A stretch of DNA of 64,000 nt, taken from contig CANRIW010000006.1 in assembly GCA_947630785.1 (NCBI GenBank), forward strand, positions 1-64,000. The letters run 5' to 3'. This document shows positions 51,577 through 59,645 of the stretch, one piece after another (positions within the stretch are counted from its first letter, which is position 1; each line of letters opens with the position of its first letter). The translations under genes were made by a program, and so were the position numbers. Below the pieces are notes generated by a model that worked only from the letters and a program-made list of their open reading frames with translations, was not told where the DNA came from and ran no database searches. The DNA comes from an uncultured Oscillospiraceae bacterium. GTDB taxonomy: Bacteria > Bacillota > Clostridia > Oscillospirales > Oscillospiraceae.

Positions 51577-52570
51577 AATAGATGGGGTCCAGGCGGATAT
51601 CGTCCTTCAGGATGGTCAGATGGAGATGGGGACCGGTGGCATTCCCGGTGTGGCCCACCAGCGCCACCGTCTCCCCGCAGGAGACCTTCTGGCCCTTGGA
51701 CACCAGCAGCTTGGAGCAGTGGGCGTAGAAGGTGGCCACGTTGTTGGCGTGGTCGATGCAGAGGTACTTTCCGAACTCATCGCTCTCTCCGATATAGCGC
51801 ACGGTGCCGTCCGCGTAGGCCCCGATGGGCGAGCCCTCCTTCGCGCCGATGTCCAGAGCCAGGTGGAATTCATTTACCCCGTTGACCGGGCTGTCCCGGT
51901 ATCCGAAATAGGAGGTGATGCTCCCCTCCACTGGGTTCACCGTCTCTTCCAGGCCCAGCTCATAGTGCTCGAAACTCACGTTGGAGGGCAGTCTGCGCCC
52001 CTGATCGTCGGTGGTCTGTGCAACGGCCGTCACCACCGCAGGAGAGGGCGTGGGCTCCGGCGTGGGCTCGGGGGTCACCGTTGGAGTCGGCTCCGGGGCC
52101 TGAGCGGGATCGGGCTCCTCCCCGCCATCATCATTGGAGCGGCCGGCCAGGGCGCCGTGCTCGTTGAGCCAGTCCAGCCCCATATGTGCGGTCTCGCTCA
52201 ATGGGACGATGGCCATATCTGCCGCTCCAGGCTCCTCCGGAGCGGGTGGTTCGATCTCTTCACCGCCGAACACGGCGGCGCAGAGCTGTTGAAGCGCGTC
52301 CCGCACCGGCTCTCCCGCCGACACCGACTGTCCGAACTGCCGGAACGCCCCCTGGAAGTCCACATCGGAGGTCAGCGCGTTCCGCCACGCCTCCACCTGC
52401 CCGGGCAGGATGCCCCTGCCGAAGTAGACCAGCAAAAACAGCCCCAGGCTCACCGCCAGCCGGAGCAGCCGGCTGCCCTCCCGCCCGCGATCCTCCCGCT
52501 CCGGGGGCCGCCTGTTCCTGGGGGCGGGACGGCGGCCCCTCCCCCTGTTCTGATCGTGGGAAACGGCCAC
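51563..52570 (-). CDS. spoIVFA: SpoIVFA-like membrane protein with M23/LytM domain
   Basis: A 335-residue protein: basic cytosolic N-terminus, one membrane segment (LLRLAVSLGLFLLVYFGRGI), an extracytoplasmic region with a Pro/Thr/Glu linker (PEPTPTVTPEPTPEPTPSP), and a C-terminal LytM fold with VEGSITSYFGYRDSPVNGV, EFHLALDIGAKEGSPIGAYA and NATGPHLHLTILKDD. The zinc-site residues (HxxxD and HxH) are all present, whereas SpoIVFA is usually regarded as regulatory. The GTG at 52570 is 8 bases from AGGAGG; the ATG at 52576 is only 2 bases away from it. A sigma-E promoter lies upstream. Confidence 0.82.
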   Translation of the reverse strand: MAVSHDQNRGRGRRPAPRNRRPPEREDRGREGSRLLRLAVSLGLFLLVYFGRGILPGQVEAWRNALTSDVDFQGAFRQFGQSVSAGEPVRDALQQLCAAVFGGEEIEPPAPEEPGAADMAIVPLSETAHMGLDWLNEHGALAGRSNDDGGEEPDPAQAPEPTPTVTPEPTPEPTPSPAVVTAVAQTTDDQGRRLPSNVSFEHYELGLEETVNPVEGSITSYFGYRDSPVNGVNEFHLALDIGAKEGSPIGAYADGTVRYIGESDEFGKYLCIDHANNVATFYAHCSKLLVSKGQKVSCGETVALVGHTGNATGPHLHLTILKDDIRLDPIYYVDY

Positions 52571-52604
52571 GCCCATCCCCTCCTTGTCCGAATCGTCACT
52601 CCAA

Positions 52605-52633
52605 ACTGTATGTGGATGGCCGGGGATTTATGC
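52605..52633 (-). promoter_or_regulatory. Sigma-E promoter of spoIVFA-spoIVFB
   Basis: Minus strand GCATAAA (52633-52627), 14 bp, CATACAGT (52612-52605), an exact CATAYNNT -10; 35 bp before the GTG. Confidence 0.65.
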
Positions 52634-52641
52634 GCCGCCCC

Positions 52642-52670
52642 TTGACGTCGCGGCATCGCTCTGCTAAAAT
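52642..52670 (+). promoter_or_regulatory. Sigma-A promoter of the DUF3842 gene
   Basis: TTGACG, 17 bp, TAAAAT, 30 bp upstream of the ATG at 52701; divergent from the spoIVF promoter. Confidence 0.7.
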
Positions 52671-52700
52671 AGAACATAAGTACGGTTTGGAGGGGATACC

Positions 52701-53111
52701 ATGAACATTCTGGTCATCGACGCGCAGGGCGGCGGTATGGGCCGCCAGCTGGTGTCCGCCATCAGGCAGGCGGCGCCGGAAGCGGCCGTCATCGCCGTGG
52801 GGACCAACAGCGCCGCCACCTCCGCCATGCTGAAGGCGGGGGCGGACAGGGCCGCCACCGGGGAGAACGCCGTGGTTGTCAACGCCCGCCGGGCAGACAT
52901 CATCACCGGCCCCATCGGCATCGTGGTGGCCGACGCCCTGCTGGGAGAGATCACCCCGGCTATGGCCGCCGCCGTGGGCAGCAGCCCCGCCGTGCGGGTG
53001 CTGGTGCCCGTGAGCCACTGCGCCACTGTGGTGGCCGGGGTGCCCGACCTGCCCATGTCCGCCCTGATTCAGAGCGCGGTGGAGCGCATCGCCGCCATCG
53101 CCAACGGCTGA
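52701..53111 (+). CDS. DUF3842 protein, Rossmann-like
   Basis: A 136-residue protein: MNILVIDAQGGGMGRQLVSA is a glycine-rich nucleotide-binding-like start, followed by VIAVGTNSAATSAMLKAGAD, AATGENAVVVNARRADIITG and GIVVADALLGEITPAMAAAV, the conserved DUF3842 blocks. No catalytic function is established for the family as far as I know. GGAGGGG precedes the ATG. A nuclease-like gene starts one base after its stop, so the two are co-translated. Confidence 0.8.
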   Translation: MNILVIDAQGGGMGRQLVSAIRQAAPEAAVIAVGTNSAATSAMLKAGADRAATGENAVVVNARRADIITGPIGIVVADALLGEITPAMAAAVGSSPAVRVLVPVSHCATVVAGVPDLPMSALIQSAVERIAAIANG

Positions 53112-53112
53112 G

Positions 53113-53838
53113 ATGACCGGGCAGGAGTATGAGGAGCGCTGCGCCCGCCGGCTCCGGCGGTGCGGCTTCGACCGGGTGACCCTCACGGGGGGCAGCGGCG
53201 ACCAGGGGGTGGACATCCTGGCCCGGCACAAGGGCGAACGGTACGCCATCCAGTGCAAGTATTACAGCCGCCCCGTGGGCAATCACGCGGTGCAGGAGGC
53301 CTTTGCCGGGGCGCGGTACTATGGCTGCGATCACGGGGTGGTGCTCACCAACAGCACCTTCACCCCCGCTGCGGTGGAACTGGCGGACAGCACCGGAGTG
53401 CTCCTCTGGCCGGAAAACGCTCTGCCCTATCCCCCTTGCCGCTCCCTGATCATCCGATGGATGGGTATCCTGATCGCCCTGGCCGCCGCCGTGGCCCTGG
53501 CGGGATTTTACTGGTTCGGTCCCCGGTCCTCCCCTCTTCAAATCGGCTGCCTGTGCGCCCTGATGGCCGGCGGACTGCTCAGCGCCCTGGAGTTCGGCCT
53601 GTTCGGGATGGACCTGGCCGCCTGCGGCTGCTGGGTGACGGCGGCGTGTCTGGCCTTGGCCGATCCGCCCCTTCAATACGGGCTGACGGACCAGGCGGGG
53701 CTGTGGCTGCTGCTTCCCCTGGCGGTGAGCGCTCTCCGGGCCCTGCGGCTGGTCCTGCGCTATCTGACGGACGTCGGAGCCGAACCGGACCCGGACGAGC
53801 TTCCGCCGGAGAGCGCGTCAGAGCCGCCGGAGGAATGA
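53113..53838 (+). CDS. Membrane-anchored Mrr-like restriction endonuclease
   Basis: A 241-residue protein. Residues 1-110 are a restriction-endonuclease-like (Mrr_cat) fold: MTGQEYEERCARRLRRCGFD, GGSGDQGVDILARHKGERYA and IQCKYYSRPVGNHAVQE carry the D...QxK active site, and HGVVLTNSTFTPAAVELA matches the family C-block. Residues about 115-225 contain four or five hydrophobic segments (MGILIALAAAVALAGFYWFG and others), and the C-terminus is acidic. The nuclease domain should face the cytoplasm. It is coupled to DUF3842 and ends at a terminator. A defence or DNA-repair role is possible but unproven. Confidence 0.82.
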   Translation: MTGQEYEERCARRLRRCGFDRVTLTGGSGDQGVDILARHKGERYAIQCKYYSRPVGNHAVQEAFAGARYYGCDHGVVLTNSTFTPAAVELADSTGVLLWPENALPYPPCRSLIIRWMGILIALAAAVALAGFYWFGPRSSPLQIGCLCALMAGGLLSALEFGLFGMDLAACGCWVTAACLALADPPLQYGLTDQAGLWLLLPLAVSALRALRLVLRYLTDVGAEPDPDELPPESASEPPEE

Positions 53839-53856
53839 TACCGGCACGGACATTCT

Positions 53857-53890
53857 TTTGGGCGGCGGCCGACTGGCCGCCGCCCTTTTT
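53857..53890 (+). terminator. Terminator between the Mrr-like gene and sigK (bidirectional)
   Basis: GGGCGGCGGCC, loop GACT, GGCCGCCGCCC then TTTTT, with TTTTG/CAAAA on the other side; it touches the sigK stop codon. Confidence 0.88.
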
Positions 53891-54579
53891 CAGCATTTAT
53901 CATAGCACTCCCGCAGCTTTTCCAGCGCCTTTTTCTCGATGCGGGACACGTAGGAGCGACTGATGCCGCAGAGGGATGCGATCTCCCGCTGGGTCAACGG
54001 CTGCTGGCCGTCCAGCCCGTAGCGCAGGCGGATGATGTGGGCCTCCCGCCCGGTGAGGCAGGTCTTCACGCACCGGCGGACCTTCTCGCAGGCGTCCCGC
54101 AGGTCCAGGTCCTCCAGCATGGTGTCGTCCACCTTCACCACGTCCATCAGGGACAGAGAGCCGTTTTCGTCGTCATTGTCCAGGGTGTCGGACAGGGAGA
54201 CCTCCCCCTGGAGCTTCCGCTGGGAGCGGAAGTACATCAATATCTCGTTCTCGATGCACCGGGAGGCGTAGGTGGCCAGCTTGACCTTTTTGTCCGGCCG
54301 GAAGGTGGACACCCCCTTGATGAGCCCGATGGTGCCGATGGAGATCAGATCGTCCTGGTCGCCGTTGGCGGTATAATATTTCTTCACGATGTGAGCCACC
54401 AGCCGCAGGTTGTGCTCGATAAGGGTATCCCTGGCGTCGGCGTCCCCCTCCGCCATCCGCCGCAGGCAGTCCGCCTCCTCCTCCGGGGTCAGGGCCCGGG
54501 GGAAGGAGCCGGTGTTGTTCGCCAGTCTGAGAGTAAAAAACAGCCCGTTCAGGGTCAGCAACAGCCATGCCGTCCACAT
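53890..54579 (-). CDS. sigK: Late mother-cell sigma factor SigK precursor
   Basis: A 229-residue pro-sigma-K. The hydrophobic N-terminal pro-sequence (MWTAWLLLTLNGLFFTLRLA) precedes [60 protein letters not shown] and [20 protein letters not shown]; region 4 has ISRSYVSRIEKKALEKL. The gene is uninterrupted, with no skin-type element. The ATG at 54579 has GGAGGTGG 9 bases upstream; the much longer open frame runs antisense through the flavoprotein gene. The pro-sequence and the nearby spoIVFA-spoIVFB point to proteolytic activation. Confidence 0.95.
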   Translation of the reverse strand: MWTAWLLLTLNGLFFTLRLANNTGSFPRALTPEEEADCLRRMAEGDADARDTLIEHNLRLVAHIVKKYYTANGDQDDLISIGTIGLIKGVSTFRPDKKVKLATYASRCIENEILMYFRSQRKLQGEVSLSDTLDNDDENGSLSLMDVVKVDDTMLEDLDLRDACEKVRRCVKTCLTGREAHIIRLRYGLDGQQPLTQREIASLCGISRSYVSRIEKKALEKLRECYDKC

Positions 54580-54598
54580 GGATGACCACCTCCGGGGA

Positions 54599-54628
54599 AG
54601 TGTATGCGGGGTTGGATTGTCCCTATCC
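54599..54628 (-). promoter_or_regulatory. Possible sigma-E promoter of sigK
   Basis: Minus strand GGATAGG (54628-54622), 15 bp, CATACACT (54606-54599), an exact CATAYNNT -10. The leader would be very short (start about 13 bases before the ATG), which lowers confidence. A GGACAATC sequence between the elements resembles a SpoIIID site. Confidence 0.35.
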
Positions 54629-54673
54629 CGGCGGAAGGACGGACGGGAATTTCCTCCGGCCGTGCTTTTGCCC

Positions 54674-54702
54674 TTGCCCTCCCGGCCGAAATGGGGTAAT
54701 AT
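54674..54702 (+). promoter_or_regulatory. Sigma-A promoter of the flavoprotein gene
   Basis: TTGCCC, 17 bp, TAATAT, 39 bp upstream of the ATG at 54742. Confidence 0.5.
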
Positions 54703-54741
54703 ATAGGCACATACTCCAAAAACTGACAGAGAGGGAAGATT

Positions 54742-56157
54742 ATGAACATACTGGTCATCAACGGCAGCCCCAAGGGCAAAAACAGCGCCACCCTCCAGAC
54801 GGTGCTGTACCTCCAGATCCTCCACCCGGAGCACACCTTTGAGATCATGGACGCGGGGGCGAAGATTAAATCCTACGAGCGGGACTTTTCTGAACCCAGA
54901 GCGGCGCTGGAAAAGGCCGACCTGCTGCTGTTCTCCTACCCGGTGTACACCTTCGTGGTGCCCAGCCAGCTCCACCGGTTCGTGGAGCTGATGAAGGGCA
55001 GCGGGGTCGATCTGGCCGGCAAGTACGCCACCCAGATCACCACCTCCAAGCACTTTTACGATGTCACCGCCCACCGGTTCATCAGGGACAACTGCCAGGA
55101 CATGGGGCTGAAGTTCATCGACGGCCTCAGCGCCGACATGGACGACCTGACCACCGACAAGGGCCAGAAGGAGGCCCGGGACTTCTTCGACTTCCTGGTG
55201 TGGCAGATGGAGCGGGGCCTGTCCGAGCCGGTAATGGCGAGCGTGCCCGCCCCGGCGAAGCACGTCCCCGTCACCGTGCCCCAGTCCACAGAGGAAAAGA
55301 GCGGCAACGTGATCATCGTCACCGACTGCGGCCCGGAGGATGCCCAACTCCAGGCGATGATCGACCGGTTCCGGGCGGTGCTGCCATACAGGACCACCGT
55401 GGTGAACATCCTGGACTTCCCCATCAAGGGCGGGTGTCTCGGCTGCTTCAACTGCGCCGTGGACGGCCAGTGCGTCTACAACGACGGCTTCTCCGAGCTG
55501 CTCCGGGAGAAGATCCAGACCGGCCAGGCCATCGTCACCGCCTTCACCGTCCGGGACCACTCCAAGGGCTATCGCTTCAAGCTGTACGACGACCGGCAGT
55601 TCTGCAACGGCCACCGCACCGTCACCATGGGGATGCCCATGGGCTATCTGGTGTGCGGCGATCTGAGCCGGGAGGAGAACCTGCGGCTGATCCTGGAGGC
55701 CGAGCCCCAGGTGGGGGGCAACTATCTGGCCGGCGTCGCCTGCGACGAGACCGATCCCGACGGGGAGATCGACGCTATGGCCGCCAGGCTGGCCTACGCC
55801 ATCGGGCACAGATACGAGAAGCCAGCCAACTTCTACGGCGTGGGCGGCATGAAGATCTTCCGGGACCTGATCTGGCTCATGCAGGGCATGATGAAGGCCG
55901 ACCACAAGTTCTACAAAGCCCACGGCCAGTACGACTTCCCCCAGAAAAACCGGGGGCGGATGCTGGCGATGTACCTGGTGGGCGGGATGCTGGCTAATCC
56001 CAAACTGAAGGCCCAGGTGGGGAGCAAGATGACCGAGGGCATGATCGCCCCCTACCGGAAGGCGCTGGAGCGGGCAAGAAAGGAAATGGAGCCCGCCAGA
56101 AAGACCGGCGTCACCGTGTCCGTGGGCGGGAAACAGGTGTTTGGAAAAAAGAACTGA
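54742..56157 (+). CDS. Two-module flavodoxin-like NAD(P)H oxidoreductase
   Basis: A 471-residue protein with two FMN-reductase/flavodoxin-like units in tandem. The first (about 1-165) has MNILVINGSPKGKNSATLQT (FMN-phosphate loop) and FSYPVYTFVVPSQLHRFVEL. The second (about 190-380) starts GNVIIVTDCGPEDAQLQAMI and carries GGCLGCFNCAVDGQCVYNDG, the Cys cluster of iron-sulfur flavoproteins, and TAFTVRDHSKGYRFKLYDDR. The C-terminal about 90 residues are helical and basic. Predicted cytosolic electron-transfer flavoprotein; donor and acceptor unknown. GAGAGGGAAG precedes the ATG. Confidence 0.85.
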   Translation: MNILVINGSPKGKNSATLQTVLYLQILHPEHTFEIMDAGAKIKSYERDFSEPRAALEKADLLLFSYPVYTFVVPSQLHRFVELMKGSGVDLAGKYATQITTSKHFYDVTAHRFIRDNCQDMGLKFIDGLSADMDDLTTDKGQKEARDFFDFLVWQMERGLSEPVMASVPAPAKHVPVTVPQSTEEKSGNVIIVTDCGPEDAQLQAMIDRFRAVLPYRTTVVNILDFPIKGGCLGCFNCAVDGQCVYNDGFSELLREKIQTGQAIVTAFTVRDHSKGYRFKLYDDRQFCNGHRTVTMGMPMGYLVCGDLSREENLRLILEAEPQVGGNYLAGVACDETDPDGEIDAMAARLAYAIGHRYEKPANFYGVGGMKIFRDLIWLMQGMMKADHKFYKAHGQYDFPQKNRGRMLAMYLVGGMLANPKLKAQVGSKMTEGMIAPYRKALERARKEMEPARKTGVTVSVGGKQVFGKKN

Positions 56158-56171
56158 GCGCGTACACGCGG

Positions 56172-56200
56172 AAAAATCCCTCCGGCCGGAGGGATTTTTT
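56172..56200 (+). terminator. Terminator after the flavoprotein gene
   Basis: Perfect stem AAAAATCCCTCCGG/CCGGAGGGATTTTTT. Confidence 0.92.
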
Positions 56201-56271
56201 CATGCGGATATGTGCTGATCTGGTCCGCTGAGTTGTTATAGATATGTGGCCACAAAAAACGGAAGGGGGGT

Positions 56272-56739
56272 GTGCCGGTGGAGCGCGAGGCTGTGCTGGA
56301 GCTGTTCGACCGCTACGCGGACACGGTGTACCGGGTGGCGCTGGGCTATCTCCGCTCGCCCCAGGAGGCGGAGGACGCCGTGCAGACGGTATTTCTCAAA
56401 CTGCTGGAGGGAGAACTGACCGCCTATCCCGGAAAAGAGCGGGCCTTTCTCGCCAGATTGACGGCAAACCACTGTAAAAACGTCCTCCGCGCGGCGAAAC
56501 GCCGGGAGACTGTCCCTCTGGAGGAGGTGACGGCGCTGGTCCAGCCGGAGGACCGGGACCTGCTCCGGGCGGTGATGGAGCTGCCCGAGAAGTACCGGGC
56601 CGCGGTGACCCTCCACTATTTTGAGGGGTACGACCTTCGGGAGATCGGGGAACTGCTGGGAGTCAGCCCCTCCGCGGTGTCCATGCGGCTGCACCGGGCC
56701 AGAGACATCCTGAAAAAACAGCTTGGGAGGGATCGATGA
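56272..56739 (+). CDS. ECF-type sigma factor
   Basis: A 155-residue sigma-70 family factor with region 2 (VLELFDRYADTVYRVALGYL, SPQEAEDAVQTVFLKLLEGE) and region 4 (LPEKYRAAVTLHYFEGYDLR, EIGELLGVSPSAVSMRLHRA). GTG codons at 56272 and 56278 are both possible; the second has better spacing from GGAAGGGGGG. The stop overlaps the next gene by 4 bp, which encodes a membrane protein with an anti-sigma-like layout, so activity is probably controlled by that partner. Confidence 0.9.
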   Translation: MPVEREAVLELFDRYADTVYRVALGYLRSPQEAEDAVQTVFLKLLEGELTAYPGKERAFLARLTANHCKNVLRAAKRRETVPLEEVTALVQPEDRDLLRAVMELPEKYRAAVTLHYFEGYDLREIGELLGVSPSAVSMRLHRARDILKKQLGRDR

Positions 56740-57710
56740 TGGAAGAAGAACTCAGGCGCGTTTCTGATAAACTGCGGCTGCCGGAGGGGAGCCGGGAGCG
56801 CATCCGTTCCTACCTCTCCGAACAGCCGACCAATGACAAAAAGGAGGAAACCTCTGTGAAAAGACCGAGAATCAGGACCAAAGTGGCGCTGATCGCCGCC
56901 GTGGTGGTGCTGGCGCTGGCCATGACCGTGACTGCCGGCGCGGCGGTGACGGGGCTACTGTTCCACAACGACATCATCGTGGACAGCGCGGACGATCTGC
57001 CGTCCCTCGACGGGACGGGCGGCGGCGCCCCCGCGTTTGGCTACAGCGTCGTCTCTTCCAGCGGGATGGAGCCCTTTTCCCTGGAGGAGATGATCGAGAG
57101 CAGCCGCGCCAAATCGGACGACTGGGATAGGGGAGAGCGGCTGAACGGCGGCCCCATGTACAAGTACGCCCAGTGGGACACTGTGGAAGTGCTGAGCGAC
57201 GACCCGGCCCTCCGCAGCCGGAAGGTCAGCCGGGGCGACGGCGCGGTGAAGATGGAGTACACCGCGGAAAACCCCGCAGATTTGTTGGCCGCCATGACGG
57301 GCAATATCACCCTGGACCTGTCCTGGATGGATGAGCACTACGGCTATGTGCCCGACGGGAACTTCCTGTACCAGGTGTCCGACCCCTGGGGCCGGTATAT
57401 CAGCGAGTCGCTTTTGGCGCTCTACGCCAAAGAGGACGGCAGCGCGTATGTCAGGGTGGACGTGGACCACGTGGGCGCCGATGGCTTTTACGAAAACGCC
57501 GACGCTTATATCATCGACGGCAGCTATGAGACCGCCTATTACTACACCTCGGCGGACGGCCTGCAATTCGTCGTCAAAATGGACCACGGAAACGTCTGGG
57601 CCTCCTGCTATACCGACCACGCCAGTATCAGCCTGTACGGCGGGTATCTGACCCGTGACGAGGTGGAGGACATCCTGGACAACTTGCATGTGGATATCGC
57701 GGAGCAGTGA
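56736..57710 (+). CDS. Putative membrane anti-sigma factor / sensor
   Basis: A 324-residue single-pass protein: a cytosolic N-terminal helix pair (MMEEELRRVSDKLRLPEGSR, about 1-45), a membrane segment (VALIAAVVVLALAMTVTAGA, about 50-72) and a large extracytoplasmic domain rich in Tyr, Asp and Ser (YGYVPDGNFLYQVSDPWGRY, AYIIDGSYETAYYYTSADGL). The domain resembles the DUF4367/DUF4179-type ectodomains seen next to ECF sigma genes, but I cannot fix the family. Its start overlaps the sigma gene, strongly suggesting it holds the sigma factor inactive. Confidence 0.75.
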   Translation: MMEEELRRVSDKLRLPEGSRERIRSYLSEQPTNDKKEETSVKRPRIRTKVALIAAVVVLALAMTVTAGAAVTGLLFHNDIIVDSADDLPSLDGTGGGAPAFGYSVVSSSGMEPFSLEEMIESSRAKSDDWDRGERLNGGPMYKYAQWDTVEVLSDDPALRSRKVSRGDGAVKMEYTAENPADLLAAMTGNITLDLSWMDEHYGYVPDGNFLYQVSDPWGRYISESLLALYAKEDGSAYVRVDVDHVGADGFYENADAYIIDGSYETAYYYTSADGLQFVVKMDHGNVWASCYTDHASISLYGGYLTRDEVEDILDNLHVDIAEQ

Positions 57711-57737
57711 CAACAGAGTCACCGTGTCCGTGGACGG

Positions 57738-57784
57738 AAAAACACTTGACAGGCGGGGCTCTGCCCCGCCTGTCAAGTGTTTTT
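57738..57784 (+). terminator. Strong bidirectional terminator before glmS
   Basis: A 21-bp perfect stem (from AAAAACACTTGACAGGCGGG to CCCGCCTGTCAAGTGTTTTT) with a 5-base loop between the convergent anti-sigma gene and glmS. Confidence 0.95.
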
Positions 57785-57793
57785 TCCGTTCAG

Positions 57794-59623
57794 TTATTCC
57801 ACTGTCACCGATTTGGCCAGGTTCCTGGGCTTGTCGATGTCGCAGCCCCGCATGAGGGCGATGTAATAGGCCAGCAGCTGAAGGGGCGCCACCCCCAGGG
57901 AGGGCAGCAGCAGCTCGTCGGTCTCCGGGATGGTGATAAGGCCGTTGGCGTTTTTGCCCATGGCCTCCTCCCTGCCCTCGGTGGTGAGGGCCAGCACGTC
58001 GGCCCCACGGCTCCTGACCTCCACCACATTGCTCATGGCCTTGTCAAACAGCCTGCCGTAGGTGGCCACCGCCACCACCAGGGTGCCGTCCTCGATGAGG
58101 GAGATGGTGCCGTGCTTCAGCTCGCCGGAGGCATATGCCTCGGAGTGGATGTAGCTGATCTCCTTGAGTTTGAGGGAGCCCTCCAGCCCCAGGGCGTAGT
58201 CCACGTTGCGGCCGATAAAGAAGATGGAGTCGTGGTTAAAATACTGAGAAGCATAGTACTGGATGTCCCCGTGCTTCTCCAGCACCTGCTCCAGCTTGGA
58301 GGGCAGCAGCAGCAGCTCCCCCACCACGGCCTGCCGACGCTCGTCGGTGATACTGCCCCGTTTCCCGGCAAAGTACAGCCCCAGCAGGTCCAGCACCGCC
58401 AGCTGGGTGGAGTATGCCTTGGTGGTGGCCACGGCGATCTCAGGTCCCGCCCAGGTGTAGAGGACCACATCGGACTCCCGGGCGATGGAGGAGCCCACCA
58501 CGTTGACGATGGACAGGATCCTGGCTCCCATGCCCTTGGCCTCCCGGAGGGCCGCCATGGTGTCCAGGGTCTCTCCCGACTGGCTGATGACGATGACCAG
58601 GGTATTGTCGTCCAGGATGGGGTCCATATAGCGGAACTCGGAGGCCAGCGTCACCTCCACGGGGATGCGCAGCAGCTTCTCCAGGTTGTACTTGCCCACC
58701 ATGCCCACATGGTAGGAGGAGCCGCAGGCCACGATGAAGATCTTGCGGAGGGCCCGGATGTACTCGTCCTCCAGGGTAAAATCCTCAAAGAACACCTGGC
58801 CGTCCCGGACACGGGGAAAGATGGCCCGCCGTAGCGCCTCCGGCTGCTCCATGATCTCCTTGAGCATGAAGTGCTCATAGCCGCCCTTCTCCGCCGCGTC
58901 GATCTCCCAGTCCACATGGGCGGTCTCCTTGCTCACCGGCTGGAGCAGGTGGTTGTAGCAGGTGATCCCCTCCCGGGTGAGCTCGGCGATCTCGCCGTCC
59001 TCCATGTAGATGACGTCCCGGGTGTGCTTGATGATGGCGGTGACGTCGGAGGCCAGGAAGTTGAAGCCCTCCCCCAGTCCCAGGATCAGCGGGCTGTCCT
59101 TGCGCACGGCGATGAGCCGCTCCGGCTCGTCCGCGCAGATGATGCCCAGGGCGTAGGCCCCCTCGATGCGGTGGAGCACCCGGCCCACGGCCTTGAGGAT
59201 GTCCCCCTCATAGAAGTATTCGATCAGCTGGGCCACTACCTCGGTATCGGTCTCGGAGGCGAAGTCCACCCCCTGGGAGATCAGGAACTCCTTCAGCTCG
59301 GCGTAGTTCTCGATGATGCCGTTGTGTACCACGGCGATGCGGCCGCTGCGGCTCACCTGAGGGTGGGAGTTCACATCCGACGGGGCCCCGTGGGTGGCCC
59401 AGCGGGTGTGGCCCACGCCGATGGTCCCCCGGATGGCCGCGCCGCCCTGGATCATATCGGAAAGGGCCCGCAGGCGGCCCTTGGTCTTGGCCACCCGGAG
59501 CTTTTCACCGTCAAAAATGGCCACGCCGGCGGAGTCGTAGCCCCGGTATTCCAGCCGCGCCAGTCCGTCCAGCAGAATGGGGGCGGCCTCTTCCCCGCCC
59601 ACATATCCAACGATCCCGCACAT
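57794..59623 (-). CDS. glmS: Glutamine--fructose-6-phosphate aminotransferase
   Basis: Makes glucosamine-6-phosphate, the first step to UDP-GlcNAc. The 609-residue protein begins MCGIVGYVGGEEAAPILLDG, with Cys2 as the N-terminal nucleophile after Met removal, and has GVGHTRWATHGAPSDVNSHP, the SIS domains (IVACGSSYHVGMV, ISQSGETLDTMAALREAK, YTWAGPEIAVATTKAYSTQL) and the C-terminal DKPRNLAKSVTVE. GGAGGG precedes the ATG. The gap to hprK is only 22 bp, so there is no room for a glmS ribozyme. Confidence 0.97.
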   Translation of the reverse strand: MCGIVGYVGGEEAAPILLDGLARLEYRGYDSAGVAIFDGEKLRVAKTKGRLRALSDMIQGGAAIRGTIGVGHTRWATHGAPSDVNSHPQVSRSGRIAVVHNGIIENYAELKEFLISQGVDFASETDTEVVAQLIEYFYEGDILKAVGRVLHRIEGAYALGIICADEPERLIAVRKDSPLILGLGEGFNFLASDVTAIIKHTRDVIYMEDGEIAELTREGITCYNHLLQPVSKETAHVDWEIDAAEKGGYEHFMLKEIMEQPEALRRAIFPRVRDGQVFFEDFTLEDEYIRALRKIFIVACGSSYHVGMVGKYNLEKLLRIPVEVTLASEFRYMDPILDDNTLVIVISQSGETLDTMAALREAKGMGARILSIVNVVGSSIARESDVVLYTWAGPEIAVATTKAYSTQLAVLDLLGLYFAGKRGSITDERRQAVVGELLLLPSKLEQVLEKHGDIQYYASQYFNHDSIFFIGRNVDYALGLEGSLKLKEISYIHSEAYASGELKHGTISLIEDGTLVVAVATYGRLFDKAMSNVVEVRSRGADVLALTTEGREEAMGKNANGLITIPETDELLLPSLGVAPLQLLAYYIALMRGCDIDKPRNLAKSVTVE

Positions 59624-59645
59624 AATGATCCCTCCGGTCAGTCGT

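Noticed and set aside
54580..55923. N-terminal 448 codons of the long frame that contains sigK
   Set aside because: Antisense to the flavoprotein gene and without motifs; sigK has its own ribosome binding site and ATG at 54579.
59624..59645. Search for a glmS ribozyme upstream of glmS
   Set aside because: Only 22 bp separate hprK and glmS, too short for the ribozyme.
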